Shown: piece by piece, positions 17,840-25,628 of the stretch
Layout: the number at the start of each line of letters is the position of its first letter
Position numbering within the stretch: position 1 is the first letter of the stretch
Origin: JBGTFE01 sp036403235
GTDB taxonomy: Bacteria; Acidobacteriota; Blastocatellia; Pyrinomonadales; Pyrinomonadaceae
NCBI GenBank assembly: GCA_036403235.1
Contig: DASWRI010000067.1
Coordinates: 115,090 to 179,089 of the forward strand
Length of the DNA: 64,000 bases
Reading direction: 5' to 3'
Notes under the pieces: model-generated
Told to the model about the DNA's origin: nothing
The model's input: the letters and a program-made list of their open reading frames with translations, nothing else
Database searches by the model: none
Position numbers and translations under genes: made by a program

Positions 17840-19288
17840 TTGCTAATCTATCTCTCTTCAAAAAGTTTAAATTCAGATGCAGTAATGAAGTTCAATTCAG
17901 ATAGATTTTATTTCAAACAAAATATGAAAAAAATTTTCATCAGGACTAACTGTCATAATTCTGGTTCATTCGAGGAACGCCTTGCCAATGACCTCAAAGC
18001 AGCCCTTGAACACAAAGTTATCATAAACGATGATTATTCCATTTTGCCTGGAACTGATTTGCATAGTGAAATAAAAAGACAAATCTTTGAGTCAAACGTT
18101 ACGCTTTTTGTCGTCCGTAGATTTCAGACTGACCTCAATTCTCTTTTTCTAGATGAAGTGAAATTTGCCTTGCAAAGTTACAAACGGGTTATTTTGGTTC
18201 TGGTTGATGATGTTCAAATACAATACGAAGATTTTGATTTGTTAGCTAGTCCTTTAAGGACTTTAATCCTTTTTGGGGACTTTCGTTTTCGAACGTTATA
18301 TTGGCACGACGACATTAAAAGTTTAGCCCAAAAAATTGTGCTGGCGCTAGAACGAAGCTCCTCTGGAATTCACAGAGTTGCTTCCGCTAGGGGTGATCGA
18401 CTTATGGAAGAACCCAAATTAGCGGCCGCTAGGAGGACCTTCAAACCTGAGGGTGATCCAGTTAAATGCACGGTTTTCGCATCTCCTGAGGTAAGACAAG
18501 GAGGCGAACTGCTGATACAATGCTTCGCGCATTTTTCTACAGACGACGCACGCGTGCGTCGTCTGGCTATCGAATACGATGAAAATGCCAAGGCCCGAGG
18601 ATCCCGAACTTTTGAGGTAGAGACTGAACGCGGATCCAGAATTACGTTTAACTTATTTATGCCGAAAGGCGTCGAAAATACTGAACCGGTTCAAAACTTA
18701 GTGTGGCAGGGCTATCCTGAAGCAGTTCAATTTGCCATAAAATTTCCAAAAAACTTCGAAACGGGCGATTACACCGGCACTGTATATGTCAGTCGGGAAG
18801 GCGTTCCATGCGGGCATATTAAATTTAAGATAACGGTTATCGCTAAATGCTTCACTCCGTCAACTAAAAAATCCAAACAGATTGAACAATGGACGCCTTA
18901 TAAAAAAGCCTTTATTTCATATGCGTCGGCCGACCGCAATGAAGTACTTAAAAGAGTGCAGATGCTCGCCAGACTCGATATTGAATACTTCCAAGACGTA
19001 CTCAACCTCGAACCGGGGGAATTATGGGAAAACGAATTGTATAAAAACATCGATAAAAGCGACGTTTTCTTTCTCTTTTGGTCGAATGCCGCGAGAAACT
19101 CCAAGTGGGTTATGAAAGAAGTGCATTATGCATTAAAAAGAAAAGTTGGAGACGATTTAGCTTTGCCGGAAATTATTCCGATCATCATTGAGGGACCGCC
19201 CCCAGCCTACGTTCCGCGAGAGCTGAGTCATCTTCATTTTAACGACAAGATTGTATATTTTGTTGAGGATGAAAATCTCAAGACGTAA
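17840..19288 (+). CDS. protein with two TIR-like domains around a beta-sandwich
   Basis: The C-terminal part (about residues 355-475) is a clear TIR domain: KKAFISYASADR (beta-A/box 1), LEPGELWENELYKNIDKSD with a candidate catalytic Glu, and FFLFWSNAARNSKWVMKEV. The N-terminal part (about 29-170) has the same fold pattern in weaker form (LPGTDLHSEIKRQIFESNVT). Between them, residues about 210-335 look like a beta-sandwich. TIR domains in bacteria often cleave NAD+ in antiphage defence. Starts at 17840 (TTG), 17885 and 17924 (ATG) are possible; 17924 begins exactly at the first domain. No partner gene is adjacent. Confidence 0.8.
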   Translation: MLIYLSSKSLNSDAVMKFNSDRFYFKQNMKKIFIRTNCHNSGSFEERLANDLKAALEHKVIINDDYSILPGTDLHSEIKRQIFESNVTLFVVRRFQTDLNSLFLDEVKFALQSYKRVILVLVDDVQIQYEDFDLLASPLRTLILFGDFRFRTLYWHDDIKSLAQKIVLALERSSSGIHRVASARGDRLMEEPKLAAARRTFKPEGDPVKCTVFASPEVRQGGELLIQCFAHFSTDDARVRRLAIEYDENAKARGSRTFEVETERGSRITFNLFMPKGVENTEPVQNLVWQGYPEAVQFAIKFPKNFETGDYTGTVYVSREGVPCGHIKFKITVIAKCFTPSTKKSKQIEQWTPYKKAFISYASADRNEVLKRVQMLARLDIEYFQDVLNLEPGELWENELYKNIDKSDVFFLFWSNAARNSKWVMKEVHYALKRKVGDDLALPEIIPIIIEGPPPAYVPRELSHLHFNDKIVYFVEDENLKT

Positions 19289-19457
19289 AAATACCATCTT
19301 GAGCCTCATTTTTAAGGTTTCCGTAGCTGTGACCGGCGCGATGCACGAGCAGTTGATTTTCTGGTGAAAGAGGCAGAAGATTTTTGCGGGTTGTTCTTTT
19401 TCGTTAAATGCCATTGGTGAGTTTTGATATTTTTAAGACAAAAATATCGGAAGTGGT

Positions 19458-19644
19458 CTCAATCCGCCGGGCTACAATTGCCCATGGATGCACTCCGCAC
19501 TTCCGACACCAAATAGAATACAATCGATTCTTTGTTTTTTGCAAATAAAAAGGCCGGCCGCAGATGTCCATCGTAAAGCCCGGCCTCATTAAATACGCGG
19601 CTCAATTTGCCAGGCTACAATTGCCCATAAATGAACTTCCGCGC
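19458..19644. repeat. diverged direct repeat of about 44 bp
   Basis: Units at 19458-19501 and 19601-19644 share the core GGCTACAATTGCCCAT and roughly three quarters of all positions. In one minus frame both encode a WAIVA-containing peptide, so they could be remnants of a duplicated coding segment. Confidence 0.55.
19547..19586 (-). terminator. terminator of phage late operon
   Basis: On the minus strand a 7-bp GC-rich stem (19586-19580 with 19557-19551) is followed by TTTTTATTTG. It lies about 105 bases past the tailspike stop and matches the end of the leftward structural operon. Confidence 0.65.
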
Positions 19645-19691
19645 TTTTTCACTTTTTTAAGATACAACGAAACTTTTCTGAAAATCAATTA

Positions 19692-21398
19692 TTAGATTTT
19701 CGTCAGCTGCAAACTAGAGCCGTGAAAGATAATCGAACCGGTCGCGCTCGACGTTTGCTGCGACCAGCACAAACCGAACGTGCCGCCCGCCGAGAACGTA
19801 ACTACGCCGTCGATTCTGACGATGCCGTCGAAACCGCCGCCGGCATCAGAATAAGCGCTCGTCGCGCTCGTCTTTCGCGCGCCGGTCGGCCACGCTCCCG
19901 AATCGTGAGTTCTCAAATACTGCGCCATAAAACTTGAAACGACCGCCGTTCCCTGAAAATCCATATCCATACCGGGCGTGTCCATCCCGACGTGCAGAAT
20001 TCCGTGAATCAAATATGTTCCGGGCTCGACGAGCGGGTGACGTATATCGCTGCCGTCGAACTTCAAATGCGTATCGACCGTTCTGGTCGTCGTCAAAGCG
20101 CGGTTCGTGTCTCCGGTTTTGAAGACGTTAAAAACCGTCTGGCCGGGCGAAGTGCGAATGTATGAGCCGGCTTCGTTTCGAATGCCATCGGGGTATGTGC
20201 CGCTCCCGTTTAAGCTGTTGCCGCCGCCCAATTCGACGATGCCCGGATTGCCGAGCAGGTGAATATGATTGACGTTGACCTCGTTTGTGAAACCTTCCAG
20301 TTTCAGGAAATCGACGTTGTTTGCGATGATGCCCGGAATTTCGCCGCTTTCGGCAAGGCCGACAATCGTTTGCTTGATGTGCGCGTATTTTACATCGGCC
20401 AAATTAAAACCGCCGCCGCTCGTTCCTGAATTATCCGAGCAGTTTTCAATGATAACCGATGCGGTTTTTCCGCCCGCGCCATCTCCGGCGACGACAACCG
20501 CATAAGTCGCGCCTTCGTCAAAATCGACGTTTTCAAGATGTATTCTCGTCCGACTTCCGAATACCACATCATCGTCGTCTACCTCCTGAAGCGGCGCGTG
20601 TGTATAAATCCAGCCGTAAGGCGAATTGACGAGCGTCCATTCAGGATTGCCGTCGAGCTGAATGTAATCGAGAAACTGCGAGTTTTTGACCATCAGTGAC
20701 AGCCAATGCTCGCAGGTCACAAAGCCCTTTGTCGGTGCAGCGCATCCGCCCGCAATTACGCGGTCAAGCGATAAATTGCAGTTGTAAGCGTAAATCGCGC
20801 CGCTCGACGGCGAATCTCCGTTAGCCATCCGGATGCCTGCGAAAATCACGTTTTCAAAATGAACCCGGTCGCAGAAACCGAAAGCGAAAAGCTTGCGGTA
20901 AAAATGATTTGGAATGTCGGCGTAAAGCGAACCGAGAATCAGCAAATCCTTGACCGTCACCGAAAGCGTATTATTGATTTCGATTTTGTTCGTTGTATTT
21001 CCGCGAATTTTCAGGCGCGAGTTGGCCCCCGCGCCCATCAAGATGACCGAGCCTTTCATACCGCTGAAATTCTTGACGATGCCGCCTTCGTCAATTAAAG
21101 TTTCTCCGCGCGGGAAAATTATAGCGCCGCCGCCTGCATCGCCAACTGCGTCGAGCGCGTCAGAAAGCGGGTCTGTCGCGTCTTCGCCCTCCATCGCTCC
21201 GAATGCTGCCAGCGGAAAAACCGGTATCGAGCTGACCAAATCCCATCCGTCGTCTGCGGCGTTTCGTAATTGCATCAGGCCGGTCGCCGGATTAAACCAT
21301 CCCTGGTTAAAACCGACTGCGCCAGGGTCGGTCTCCGAGTTATGAGCAAAAGGATGCACGTCTTCTATTGGAATTACTTTATGTTCTAAATCACCCAT
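19692..21398 (-). CDS. phage tailspike with pectate-lyase-like beta-helix
   Basis: The 568-residue protein is the last gene of the tail module. A short N-terminal attachment region (1-60) is followed by AFGAMEGEDATDPLSDALDAV, a typical start of phage parallel beta-helix depolymerases. Repeated strand-turn units with Asn/Gly/Val follow (about 85-400). The C-terminal region (about 420-568) is beta-rich with GTYLIHGILHVG and resembles a trimerisation or receptor-binding head. It should bind or cleave host surface polysaccharide. Catalytic residues cannot be assigned by eye. Confidence 0.75.
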   Translation of the reverse strand: MGDLEHKVIPIEDVHPFAHNSETDPGAVGFNQGWFNPATGLMQLRNAADDGWDLVSSIPVFPLAAFGAMEGEDATDPLSDALDAVGDAGGGAIIFPRGETLIDEGGIVKNFSGMKGSVILMGAGANSRLKIRGNTTNKIEINNTLSVTVKDLLILGSLYADIPNHFYRKLFAFGFCDRVHFENVIFAGIRMANGDSPSSGAIYAYNCNLSLDRVIAGGCAAPTKGFVTCEHWLSLMVKNSQFLDYIQLDGNPEWTLVNSPYGWIYTHAPLQEVDDDDVVFGSRTRIHLENVDFDEGATYAVVVAGDGAGGKTASVIIENCSDNSGTSGGGFNLADVKYAHIKQTIVGLAESGEIPGIIANNVDFLKLEGFTNEVNVNHIHLLGNPGIVELGGGNSLNGSGTYPDGIRNEAGSYIRTSPGQTVFNVFKTGDTNRALTTTRTVDTHLKFDGSDIRHPLVEPGTYLIHGILHVGMDTPGMDMDFQGTAVVSSFMAQYLRTHDSGAWPTGARKTSATSAYSDAGGGFDGIVRIDGVVTFSAGGTFGLCWSQQTSSATGSIIFHGSSLQLTKI

Positions 21399-21413
21399 TT
21401 TTTTATTCCTTCC

Positions 21414-22511
21414 TTATATAAGTATTTTGTAACCGCCAGCCGTTATCACGTCGCTTCCGACCTTTATCATGTCATCGACGACGATAACCGTATCCGCGCC
21501 GGCGATTGTAGTTTCGGGCAGGCTCGCCGGAATTGCTCCCGGCGATAAAATCGAAGTTTCTACACCCGAAAAGCCGTAATTTTTCCTGACCGTGGCGTCG
21601 CCGCTTCCCCTGTCTTCAAACTCCGTGTTCTCCGGGATGCGCGTAATCGTATCTTCGGGCGGAGTCGTGTTGTAATCGCGAAAAAGAAAGCTTTTCGCCG
21701 GATAATATTCGTTCCAGAAGCTGCGCGCGGTCCGGAACTCGCGAGTCGAGCGCGAAGTGAAATTCAAATCGAACGATTTCCGGATGCCCCGCTTGACGCG
21801 TAGAACCGGCTCGTTTTGACCGTCCGACAAGACTTTTTTCGAATAAGCGGCGTTGTCGGTCTTCGAGCCGAGAAACGGGAAAACGTTTGCAATCGGAAGC
21901 TGGTAAGCATAAGCGATTGATTGGAACATATTTCTGATTTCCCGCTCGCACCATCCCCGGTCATAAAGCGCCATCATCGCGACTTTGCCGTTCAATTTTC
22001 TTCCCGAAAATCCGCGGTCGCTCCCGAGCTGGATGCCGTCGCACTGCAAGGCGCGCCAGAATCTAAAAAAGATAATTCCCCAGCTGCCGATTGGCGCGGG
22101 CGCGGCGCTGTCGGGATAGATTCGGTCATTGAGCCGCACTTCGTAATCTTCGTAGCCGAAATCGAACCAGTTCGGCGAATCGTGATGATTTCCGACCAAG
22201 ATGCCGAAATCCGAAAGCGTCGTCAGAAGCCCGTTGTAATTCGTAAACGAGGCGATTTCGGCGACGATGAAGCCGCTCGTAATCTGGAAATTTCCCGAAT
22301 ACGAGAGCGCGTTTTTCGAGCCGTCCCAGACAACGGCCTTTTTGCCGTTTACCGCTCCGGTTTCGATGACGGGCCGCGCCGCATCCTGCGTCAGATGCCT
22401 GCCGTTTCCGCTCAAATCGGTAAACGAAGAAACGGCCGCGCCGCTCGCGCCGGAAAGCTCGTCGGCCTCGACGAAAAGCTGTAATTTATTGTTATAAATC
22501 GGTGTTCTCAT
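21414..22511 (-). CDS. phage tail protein with LamG-like domain
   Basis: The start at 22511 overlaps the stop of the upstream gene by one base (ATGA-type coupling). An in-frame start at 22796 would overlap 95 codons of that gene and is rejected. The 365-residue product begins with a concanavalin/LamG-like region (about 10-200: FTDLSGNGRHLTQD, VVWDGSKNALSYSGNFQITS). It continues with a phage-type block (about 230-300, RSTREFRTARSFWNEYYPAK) like that in gene-transfer-agent and siphovirus baseplate proteins. It is probably a distal tail or adhesin component. Confidence 0.7.
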   Translation of the reverse strand: MRTPIYNNKLQLFVEADELSGASGAAVSSFTDLSGNGRHLTQDAARPVIETGAVNGKKAVVWDGSKNALSYSGNFQITSGFIVAEIASFTNYNGLLTTLSDFGILVGNHHDSPNWFDFGYEDYEVRLNDRIYPDSAAPAPIGSWGIIFFRFWRALQCDGIQLGSDRGFSGRKLNGKVAMMALYDRGWCEREIRNMFQSIAYAYQLPIANVFPFLGSKTDNAAYSKKVLSDGQNEPVLRVKRGIRKSFDLNFTSRSTREFRTARSFWNEYYPAKSFLFRDYNTTPPEDTITRIPENTEFEDRGSGDATVRKNYGFSGVETSILSPGAIPASLPETTIAGADTVIVVDDMIKVGSDVITAGGYKILI

Positions 22512-24292
22512 CAAGCTATTCCCTCCGAAACGAGACTGACGCGCTCGAAAATTTCGGGCAAAGTAAGCCACTCCTGAAGCCGAAATATGCGCGTGTCGGC
22601 CGTATCTTCCGGGCTGTTGTCGGTCGCTTCCAGAACCGCGAAAGCCTTCGCGTCGAAATCGCCGAGCGCGTGCGAAACTTCGATTATGTCCTGCGCGATG
22701 ACCTGGTAAGTGCGCGCCGTGCAGCTCGTATCGATAAAGACGTCGGCGAGAATCGTGCGGCTGATGATATAGGCGAGAACCTTGCGCGCCTGCCATCTCG
22801 TCATATTGCCTAAATCGACCGGCTCGCCGTAAATTTTCCGGTTTCCGGCCGCTCGAATCAGTTCGGGAATTTCGAGCATCACCGGCGAAATCGGCTCTTC
22901 GAGAAAGCGCGAATCTAGGTCGTTGAATTTCGCTTCCCAGACGTTTCGCAGCTCCTGCACGCGGCGGTCTGCGCGGGAAAATGAAAATATGTCGCGGCCG
23001 CTGTCATCCTGCAGAATTTGTCGCTCGTTTTCCGGCAAATCGTCCTGAAGATGAAACGAGGCCGCGAGCTGCTCGATGCAGTAAAATTCCATCTTTCCGT
23101 CAACGTCCTGGCGAATCGAGTTTGAAACGAGCAGAACGCGGTCAATCATCTGGTCCGTGGTCGTCGGAACGGAAAACTCGACGTTTGCTTCGTAAAGCGC
23201 CTGCTCGACCGGCAGCGGATATAAAGCTTCGGGCGGAATGATTTCTTCCGTCTGCGATTCAGACGACCATTTCAAATGAAACTCGCCCGTTACGGTGCTG
23301 TCGTTCCATTCCACCTTTATGTCGTAAAACTGACCGGCAACGAGGTCAATCGTCCCGGAATGCGTGCCGGGCGTCGTGCCGTCGTCCGTCCACTCATTGA
23401 TAATTTCGTGGCCGTCGACCCAAAGCCGAGCGCCGTTGTCGTGAACGATTTTGAAAGTGTATGTTTCCGAAAAAAGCGCCAGAATCCTGCCTTCCCATCT
23501 GACGCTGAAATTATCCGCGTCCTGGCCTACCGCCGGAGCGTTCGCACTGGACGTGAAATCTATTACCGGGTCAATGCGCGACGAAAGAAACGTCTCGAAA
23601 TTCGTGCCGTTGTAAAATGACCCGGTCAGGCCGAAGCCGTTAAAGCCCGCAATCGATGTGTAATCGACCATCTCGGTCTGAGCGTGAAAATCCCGGAACG
23701 CCGTCCAGACCGGCCAGTTAATGTCGTCGATTGAAGCGGCGGCGCTATAAATCAAATACCAGTCCGCGATGACGCGCGCCGGGTTGACCGAATATGTAAA
23801 ATACGTTTCGTCCAAACTTACGCCGGCGCGCAGAGTTGCAACCGTGACGACGATTTCGCCATCTTCGTCGATTTGATTGCCTTCGTCGTCGAAATCGGGA
23901 AATTTGTCGCCTTTGAAAATGCCGCGAAAATCCGTCGGCGGCGTTGCTTCAGTATCGGCCGCGCCGATTCCGGTCGGGCATTTCACGTCGCAGATGACAG
24001 TCCGGTAGTGCGGAACGTCGGTGTCGAACCAGTCGGTCGTTTCGGTTTGATTGCCGTCGAGAAAATGATAATCGGCAGCCGGAACATTCAGACCTTTGAA
24101 AAATATTGCTTCGGCTTCGGTCCACCCGCCGCGCGTGTCGGCGAGCGCCTGCCGCAAATAAATATTGTGCGTCGGCGAAACACCGACCGAATACGACCAG
24201 AGCAAATGCCCTTCGACCGAATGACGCCCGGCAGCCGCCGCCAGCACTTTGCGCTGCGCGTCCGCGTTTTTCAGATGATTGACTAAGCCCAT
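22511..24292 (-). CDS. phage tail protein with PA14 domain
   Basis: The start at 24292 lies 2 bases after the gpL-like gene stop; a start at 24463 would overlap that gene. The 593-residue protein has an N-terminal region typical of tail-tip proteins (MGLVNHLKNADAQRKVLAAA, then GHLLWSYSVGVSPTHNIYLR). At about 240-375 it has a PA14 carbohydrate-binding domain: GSFYNGTNFE, then SVRWEGRILALFSETYTFKI, and DNGARLWVDGHEIINEW. The C-terminal third is probably the tail-hub part. By position it corresponds to a gpJ-like or phage-tail-associated receptor-binding protein. Confidence 0.75.
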   Translation of the reverse strand: MGLVNHLKNADAQRKVLAAAAGRHSVEGHLLWSYSVGVSPTHNIYLRQALADTRGGWTEAEAIFFKGLNVPAADYHFLDGNQTETTDWFDTDVPHYRTVICDVKCPTGIGAADTEATPPTDFRGIFKGDKFPDFDDEGNQIDEDGEIVVTVATLRAGVSLDETYFTYSVNPARVIADWYLIYSAAASIDDINWPVWTAFRDFHAQTEMVDYTSIAGFNGFGLTGSFYNGTNFETFLSSRIDPVIDFTSSANAPAVGQDADNFSVRWEGRILALFSETYTFKIVHDNGARLWVDGHEIINEWTDDGTTPGTHSGTIDLVAGQFYDIKVEWNDSTVTGEFHLKWSSESQTEEIIPPEALYPLPVEQALYEANVEFSVPTTTDQMIDRVLLVSNSIRQDVDGKMEFYCIEQLAASFHLQDDLPENERQILQDDSGRDIFSFSRADRRVQELRNVWEAKFNDLDSRFLEEPISPVMLEIPELIRAAGNRKIYGEPVDLGNMTRWQARKVLAYIISRTILADVFIDTSCTARTYQVIAQDIIEVSHALGDFDAKAFAVLEATDNSPEDTADTRIFRLQEWLTLPEIFERVSLVSEGIA

Positions 24293-24294
24293 AA

Positions 24295-25398
24295 TTATGT
24301 CAGAACTCCCGGGTCCTGCTCTTTGTTGTGAAAAGCGAAACCATTCGCAAAAAGCGTTTTGTTTCGCAACGTTTCGAAGTTGTAAACCTTCCAGACTTCG
24401 CCCGAGAAACGCTTCGCCGATTTGAGAGAAGCTTTGCGCCAGTCGCCGCCCACGAATCTCCAAACGACGGTCGGCGCGGAATCGAACCGCAGCGCGTGCG
24501 CAGGAATAAAATTACCGGCTTCATCGAAAAACGGCTCTTCGGAAGTCGTCCTGATTTTCGAATTATCGCTGAAGACGAACTCGAAATATTCGGAAACGAA
24601 ATTCACAAAGGTCTCGCTGACCGTATCTGATTCGACGGCCATCGTCGCCGGATTAAAATTCCAGACGCGCCAGAATTTCTTTATCGTCTCGACCGGCTGC
24701 GTGCCGCGCGCCGTCAGAATCGGCTCGCCTTCGAAAAAACAATGTCCCGCGCCGACGCCCGTTGCCGGATTGCCGCCCGAGCCCGGCGCCGACTGAGTCG
24801 GGTTTTCGGGAAAAGCGAAGCCGCCGTTATTCGGCTCATTAAGGCGGCCTCGGCATCCTCCGCGCGACTTACGTACAAGATTGCAGAATGTTTCCAAACC
24901 GAAATACTGGCAATTATGGTCTTTGAAAATCCACGCGCAGAGCGCCGAAAGCGTTCTAATCGACAATGAAGAGCCTGCCGCCGTCGATTTCGGAACAATA
25001 TCGAAAACGATTTGCTGCTCGTCCGCCTCGACGTTGACCACCTTTCCCGAAAAGAAATGCTTATGCTGAAAAATGCTCGCATCGGTCAAACTACGAAACA
25101 GGCGCTTGACGACGACATCGGCCAGCTCCAAATCGCGAAGCTCGGAGGCTAGTTTTATTCCCCATTCTAAATCTGTGTTCGATAAAACTACCTGCACGCG
25201 ATTCGTGGCCGGCGTTCCGGTTTCTTTCACGACGCCGACTTTAAGAATCCGCGGTATATAGGTTTCATCAAGGTCGAGCCGCACATTCGTCGAAAAGAAT
25301 TTAGGCGGCCCGATTAGCAGGCGTATATCGACCGTCGATTGTGATTCACAACGGTTAAAAACGAGCGATAAGAGTTCTTCGTTTCGTGTTCTCGGCAT
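24295..25398 (-). CDS. gpL-like tail tip protein with C-terminal Hint (intein-like) domain
   Basis: Residues 1-200 resemble lambda gpL: a beta-rich domain followed by four cysteines (Cys154, 163, 172, 182), the arrangement that holds an iron-sulfur cluster in gpL. Residues 220-358 are a Hedgehog/intein Hint domain starting CFFEGEPILTARGTQPVE and ending ANGFAFHN. The residue after HN is Lys, not Cys/Ser/Thr. The usual block-B TxxH is TSEE, so the histidine is missing. Splicing is therefore unlikely; cleavage, or an inactive domain, is possible. Only nine residues follow. The start overlaps the preceding stop by one base. Confidence 0.8.
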   Translation of the reverse strand: MPRTRNEELLSLVFNRCESQSTVDIRLLIGPPKFFSTNVRLDLDETYIPRILKVGVVKETGTPATNRVQVVLSNTDLEWGIKLASELRDLELADVVVKRLFRSLTDASIFQHKHFFSGKVVNVEADEQQIVFDIVPKSTAAGSSLSIRTLSALCAWIFKDHNCQYFGLETFCNLVRKSRGGCRGRLNEPNNGGFAFPENPTQSAPGSGGNPATGVGAGHCFFEGEPILTARGTQPVETIKKFWRVWNFNPATMAVESDTVSETFVNFVSEYFEFVFSDNSKIRTTSEEPFFDEAGNFIPAHALRFDSAPTVVWRFVGGDWRKASLKSAKRFSGEVWKVYNFETLRNKTLFANGFAFHNKEQDPGVLT

Positions 25399-25595
25399 TA
25401 TGAAATTTCCTTTCTTTTCTTCAAAACCCTGATATTTTTCAGCGTAAGTTCCTGACCTTCCTCGCTGTCATGAGCTTTAATCGAAACCGACTTGATTCGC
25501 GCCTCGTCGATTTCGCCTTCGACGACGATTGTAATTTGCGGAGCGAAAGTGACAGCCGGCGTTTCCGCTCGCGGCGCGCGCGTCGACGTCGGCAC
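25398..25595 (-). CDS. small tail protein or readthrough extension of tape measure
   Basis: This 65-residue frame (GTG at 25595) lies in the same frame as the tape-measure gene and follows its TAG stop with eleven sense codons in between. It could thus be a separate gene or the C-terminal extension made by amber readthrough. The content is beta-rich: TPAVTFAPQITIVVEGEID, then DEARIKSVSIKAHDSEEGQE, typical of C-terminal ends of phage tape measures. No ribosome site is evident before the GTG. Confidence 0.5.
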   Translation of the reverse strand: MPTSTRAPRAETPAVTFAPQITIVVEGEIDEARIKSVSIKAHDSEEGQELTLKNIRVLKKRKEIS

Positions 25596-25628
25596 GGAAA
25601 CCGAAGGCGCGAACGATATTCCGGTCGA

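Larger units (their letters stand above)
19289..19691. other. intergenic region after late operon
   Basis: About 400 bases separate the TIR gene from the converging tailspike gene. It holds the late terminator (19547-19586) and a diverged direct repeat. A 61-residue minus frame (19404-19589) has a Cys-x2-Cys pair but runs through the terminator and is not called. Confidence 0.5.

Noticed and set aside
19404..19589. 61-codon minus frame with a Cys-x2-Cys pair
   Set aside because: It runs through the late terminator hairpin and a diverged direct repeat; no ribosome site is evident.
21414..22796. 460-residue version of the LamG-like tail gene
   Set aside because: The first 95 residues lie inside the PA14 gene in another frame; ATG 22511 overlaps its stop in the usual coupled way.
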